Below are positions 61,079-64,000 of a stretch of DNA of 64,000 bases, piece after piece (position 1 is the first letter of the stretch; the number at the start of each line of letters is the position of its first letter). Origin of the DNA: Flammeovirgaceae bacterium UBA6059. GTDB taxonomy: Bacteria > Bacteroidota > Bacteroidia > Cytophagales > Cyclobacteriaceae. Location of the stretch: contig DIYH01000036.1 of NCBI GenBank assembly GCA_002435755.1, forward strand, positions 29,483-93,482. The letters run 5' to 3'. The notes beneath the pieces are model-generated. The model was not told the DNA's origin. It did not search any database and saw nothing but the letters and a program-made list of their open reading frames with translations. The position numbers and the translations under genes were made by a program.

Positions 61079-62929
61079 ATGAATGCTTCCACTAAGAAGA
61101 TTACCGAACTCACCATTCGTTTTGCCGGTGACTCGGGAGACGGTATGCAGCTGATCGGCCGGAAGTTTGCCGACATCATGGCGAGTTCAGGTGTTGACCT
61201 TATCACCTTTCCAGACTTCCCATCAGAAATCAGAGCCCCGGAAGGTACACTATATGGAGTGAGTGCCTATCAGGTACGACTTGGTATCAAGGAGATAGCT
61301 ACTCCCGGAGATCTGGTTGATGTACTCGTTGTAATGAATGCTTCATCACTCAAGGTCAACCTGAAACAGGTTAAACCCGGGGGCATCATCATCGCGAATG
61401 CCAACGGGTTTGATAGCCGCAACCTTAAACTTGCTGCATATGAATCCAGCCCACTCGAAGATGGATCATTAGCAGACTTTCAGTTGCTCTCTGTAGCGAT
61501 GATTGATAATATCCGTTCGTCACTCAAAGAATTGGGCTATTCCCCAAAAGCGTTGAAGAAGTCGAAGAACTTCTATGCATTAGGTATCATTTTCTGGTTG
61601 ATGGATCACCCTCTAGAGGAGCTAGAGCATTGGTTAGCAAAGAAGTTTGCACGAAATGAAGAAACGGCTATTATCAACAGACGATCAGTGCGTTTGGGCA
61701 ACAAGTTTGCAGCTCAGCAGGAAGAGATCAGTAATCAGTTGGTTTTTAAAGATAAGCTTGCGCAGAAGGGTCGCTATCGCAATATCACTGGTAACCATGC
61801 AGTGGCGATTGGGCTGGTAGCTGCTGCTGAAAAAGCCAAAAGGCCACTGTTTCTTGGTTCTTATCCCATTACTCCGGCGACTGAAATCTTACAGTATATC
61901 TCGGGCTATAAAAAATATGGCATTAAACATTTACAAGCTGAGGATGAGATTGCTGGAATTACTAGCGCTATCGGAGCTGCCTACGGTGGTAGCTTAGCTG
62001 TTACTACTACTTCTGGCCCGGGACTTTCTCTAAAGTCGGAGGCGCTCGGTCTGGCTGTGATGTTGGAGTTACCATTGATTATTGTCAATGTGATGCGTGC
62101 TGGCCCAAGTACCGGTATGCCGACCAAGCCAGAGCAATCCGATCTTTTCCAGGCTATGTTTGGACGACATGGTGAAGCCCCTATGCCAGTCTTGGCTGCC
62201 AGTACACCAAATGACTGTTTTGAGATGACAATGGAAGCGGCAAGAGTAGCGATCAAGTATATGACACCAGTGATGCTGCTCACTGATGGCTACCTTGCTC
62301 AAAGCTCTTCTCCATGGAAGATACCAAGATCCGAAGACCTACCAGATTTGACAATGGAAACTAACATTCCAGATAAGGAGAGCTTCCAACCTTATGATCG
62401 AGACCCTATTACGTTGGCAAGGCCATGGGTTTCACCAGGTATTCCTGGTCTGGAGCATAGAATTGGAGGTCTAGAGAAGGAGAATATTACGGGTAAGGTT
62501 AGTTATGATGCTGTTAATCATCAAGTTATGACTGATCTTCGTGCTCAAAAGATCAATGGTATCGTTGATGATATTCCTGCCGCAAAGGTTAATGGGCCAG
62601 CCTCAAATGATCTATTGATCTTGGGATGGGGCAGTACCCAAGGTGCAATTAGTACGGCCCTGGATATGCTGTCAAATGATGGCATAGACGTGGCACATTG
62701 TCATCTAAGACATTTGAATCCTTTGCCATCTAACCTAGGTGAGATAGTGTCAAATTATGAGCATGTGCTGATCCCGGAAATGAATAAAGGACAGCTACAA
62801 ATGATGTTGCAGGCAAAATACAAGAAGGAGTTTACAGGCTACCATAAGGTGCAAGGTCAGCCTTTGAGGGCTTCTGAAATAGTGAATAAGGTCAAAGAAA
62901 TTCTGGTAAGTAAGGAGGTGGCATTATGA
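61079..62929 (+). CDS. korA: 2-oxoacid:ferredoxin oxidoreductase, fused gamma-alpha subunit (KorA-like)
   Basis: The 616-residue protein joins the gamma domain (about 8-190; RFAGDSGDGMQLIGRKFADI, SEIRAPEGTLYGVSAYQVRL) to the alpha domain (about 225-616). GNHAVAIGLVAAAEKAKRPL and the SYPITPATEILQYI motif are typical, as are AEDEIAGITSAIGAAYGGS and TTTSGPGLSLKSEALGLAVM. This arrangement is seen in Kor/Vor enzymes. With KorB it oxidises a 2-oxoacid, probably 2-oxoglutarate, to the acyl-CoA while reducing ferredoxin. Substrate is inferred from family only. Its stop overlaps the korB start by 4 bases. Confidence 0.94.
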   Translation: MNASTKKITELTIRFAGDSGDGMQLIGRKFADIMASSGVDLITFPDFPSEIRAPEGTLYGVSAYQVRLGIKEIATPGDLVDVLVVMNASSLKVNLKQVKPGGIIIANANGFDSRNLKLAAYESSPLEDGSLADFQLLSVAMIDNIRSSLKELGYSPKALKKSKNFYALGIIFWLMDHPLEELEHWLAKKFARNEETAIINRRSVRLGNKFAAQQEEISNQLVFKDKLAQKGRYRNITGNHAVAIGLVAAAEKAKRPLFLGSYPITPATEILQYISGYKKYGIKHLQAEDEIAGITSAIGAAYGGSLAVTTTSGPGLSLKSEALGLAVMLELPLIIVNVMRAGPSTGMPTKPEQSDLFQAMFGRHGEAPMPVLAASTPNDCFEMTMEAARVAIKYMTPVMLLTDGYLAQSSSPWKIPRSEDLPDLTMETNIPDKESFQPYDRDPITLARPWVSPGIPGLEHRIGGLEKENITGKVSYDAVNHQVMTDLRAQKINGIVDDIPAAKVNGPASNDLLILGWGSTQGAISTALDMLSNDGIDVAHCHLRHLNPLPSNLGEIVSNYEHVLIPEMNKGQLQMMLQAKYKKEFTGYHKVQGQPLRASEIVNKVKEILVSKEVAL

Positions 62930-63960
62930 GAACTTCTAATGTACAAAATGTATCAGGCAGGGAACAGGCTACCCTGACGGCCAAAGACTTTAAACCTAAG
63001 AATGATGTGAGGTGGTGTTCCGGATGTGGAGCCTACAGCGTCTTACATCCTGTGCAAAAGTTTATGCCTGATCTTGGAGTTCCCAAGGAAAAGATAGCCT
63101 TTGTATCTGGGATCGGTTGTTCCGGAAGGTTTCCGTATTATATGGACACCTATGGATTTCATGGTATTCACGGTAGACCCATAGCCATAGCCTCTGGACT
63201 CAAGGTAGCTCGACCAGATCTATCCGTATGGGTGGTGACAGGTGATGGTGACTGTATGAGTATTGGAGGTAATCATTTCATACATGGCTGTCGTCGCAAT
63301 ATTGACCTCAACGTTTTAATGTTTAACAATGAGATTTACAGCTTGACTAAAGGGCAGTTTTCTCCAACTTCGCGCAAAGGCCAGATCACTAAATCTTCAC
63401 CTCTAGGGACACTTGAAGATCCATTCGATCCCGTGAAAATGGCTATAGCCAGTGGTGCTACATTTGTTGCGCGAGGTTATGACAAAGACCGCAATCACAT
63501 ACAACATTTGATTGAGCGTGCCGCACGTCATAGAGGTTTTTCATTTATTGAATTATACACTAACTGCCTGATCTTTAATGATGCTGCTTTTGACGACTAT
63601 ACCCGGAAGGAGGTACGGGATGATCGTACGGTTAACTTGGTAGACGGTCAACCACTGGTTTTTGGTAAAAACCAGAATCTGGGAGTAAGGTTTGATGGCT
63701 TCAAGCCTGTTGTGGTCAGTCTCAAAGATTATAGCGTTAACGATCTCATCATTCACGATGAAAAAGATAGTACCCTGTCTTACATATTGGCAGGAATGAT
63801 TGATGATCCTGAACTACCCAGACCTGTCGGTGTTTTTCAAAATCTTAAGAAGAACACTTTTAACAGTAATGTCGAAAACCAAATTAAACATGAGCAGCAG
63901 GTGCATGGAGAAGGGTCGCTGGATGAACTGCTACTTGGAGAGGAGTACTGGGAGCAGTAG
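62926..63960 (+). CDS. korB: 2-oxoacid:ferredoxin oxidoreductase, beta subunit (KorB-like)
   Basis: The 344-residue protein binds TPP and a [4Fe-4S] cluster. Probable cluster ligands are Cys31, Cys34 (WCSGCGAYS), Cys65 (GIGCSGRF) and Cys214 (YTNCLIFND). VTGDGDCMSIGGNHFIHGCR is the TPP/Mg motif. MFNNEIYSLTKGQFSPTSR and SGATFVARGYDKDRNHIQHL are also typical. It starts within the korA stop (ATGA), which supports a 1:1 complex. The lack of a nearby ferredoxin gene means the acceptor is encoded elsewhere. Confidence 0.95.
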   Translation: MRTSNVQNVSGREQATLTAKDFKPKNDVRWCSGCGAYSVLHPVQKFMPDLGVPKEKIAFVSGIGCSGRFPYYMDTYGFHGIHGRPIAIASGLKVARPDLSVWVVTGDGDCMSIGGNHFIHGCRRNIDLNVLMFNNEIYSLTKGQFSPTSRKGQITKSSPLGTLEDPFDPVKMAIASGATFVARGYDKDRNHIQHLIERAARHRGFSFIELYTNCLIFNDAAFDDYTRKEVRDDRTVNLVDGQPLVFGKNQNLGVRFDGFKPVVVSLKDYSVNDLIIHDEKDSTLSYILAGMIDDPELPRPVGVFQNLKKNTFNSNVENQIKHEQQVHGEGSLDELLLGEEYWEQ

Positions 63961-64000
63961 TACATTAGCTCAACTAGAATGCAATCGATACTCAGCCAAC

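Overview
The window looks like chromosomal DNA of a marine-type Bacteroidota, most likely of the Cytophagales/Cyclobacteriaceae kind. The evidence is a TonB-linked SusC/SusD pair driven by an ECF sigma factor and a FecR anti-sigma factor, FtsX-like permeases of the Bacteroidota type, many lipoproteins with a Cys directly after a short hydrophobic leader, Calx-beta and OmpL47-like surface proteins, a fused KorA with KorB, and a large set of photolyases. I saw no tRNA, rRNA, CRISPR array, insertion sequence or prophage gene.

Layout. 1-6250: an SDR cut by the window edge, a dienelactone-hydrolase-like lipoprotein, a small unknown protein, an operon of a TPR histidine kinase with an OmpL47-repeat protein, and a chimeric pseudogene. 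6338-12014: a light-repair island with a classical photolyase, a TIGR03643 protein, a DUF2256 zinc-finger protein, a DASH cryptochrome and a bacterial (6-4)-type photolyase homologue that lacks its Fe-S cysteines, followed by a sugar epimerase. 12102-19084: a lipoprotein with six repeats of about 111 residues, a two-component system, a TIM-barrel sugar isomerase and an SDR. 19383-24919: Calx-beta/YHYH surface proteins and the mnmH-selD pair for 2-selenouridine in tRNA. 24916-32030: an AraC-type membrane-linked regulator, an FtsX-like permease, an ABC-F protein and a CPA1 antiporter with a TrkA-N domain.

32265-38898: a cold-shock-domain protein, then a compact leftward acyl-CoA operon (SDR, acyl-CoA dehydrogenase, APH-type kinase, hydroxyacyl-CoA dehydrogenase, ArsC-like protein). 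Upstream of it lies a perfect 28-bp palindrome, shared with a divergent aldose epimerase. The kinase and dehydrogenase together resemble a split ACAD10/11, which suggests catabolism of 4-hydroxy acids. 39190-51148: a secreted caspase-like protein, then sigma/anti-sigma/SusC/SusD/lipoprotein and two cyclophilins, ending in a decayed copy of the caspase gene's N-terminus. 51265-63960: SMC, two membrane-linked proteins (one with a J domain), an S9 peptidase fused to a formylglycine-enzyme-like domain, a lipoprotein esterase, and the KorAB 2-oxoacid:ferredoxin oxidoreductase.

The points most worth a second look are the cysteine-less (6-4)-type photolyase in its cluster, the palindrome-controlled split ACAD10/11 operon, the caspase gene with its decayed copy flanking the SusCD locus, the S9-FGE fusion, and a perfect 18-bp-arm hairpin inside the epimerase gene. 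Everything here was read by eye; family names come from motif recognition, not from database searches.
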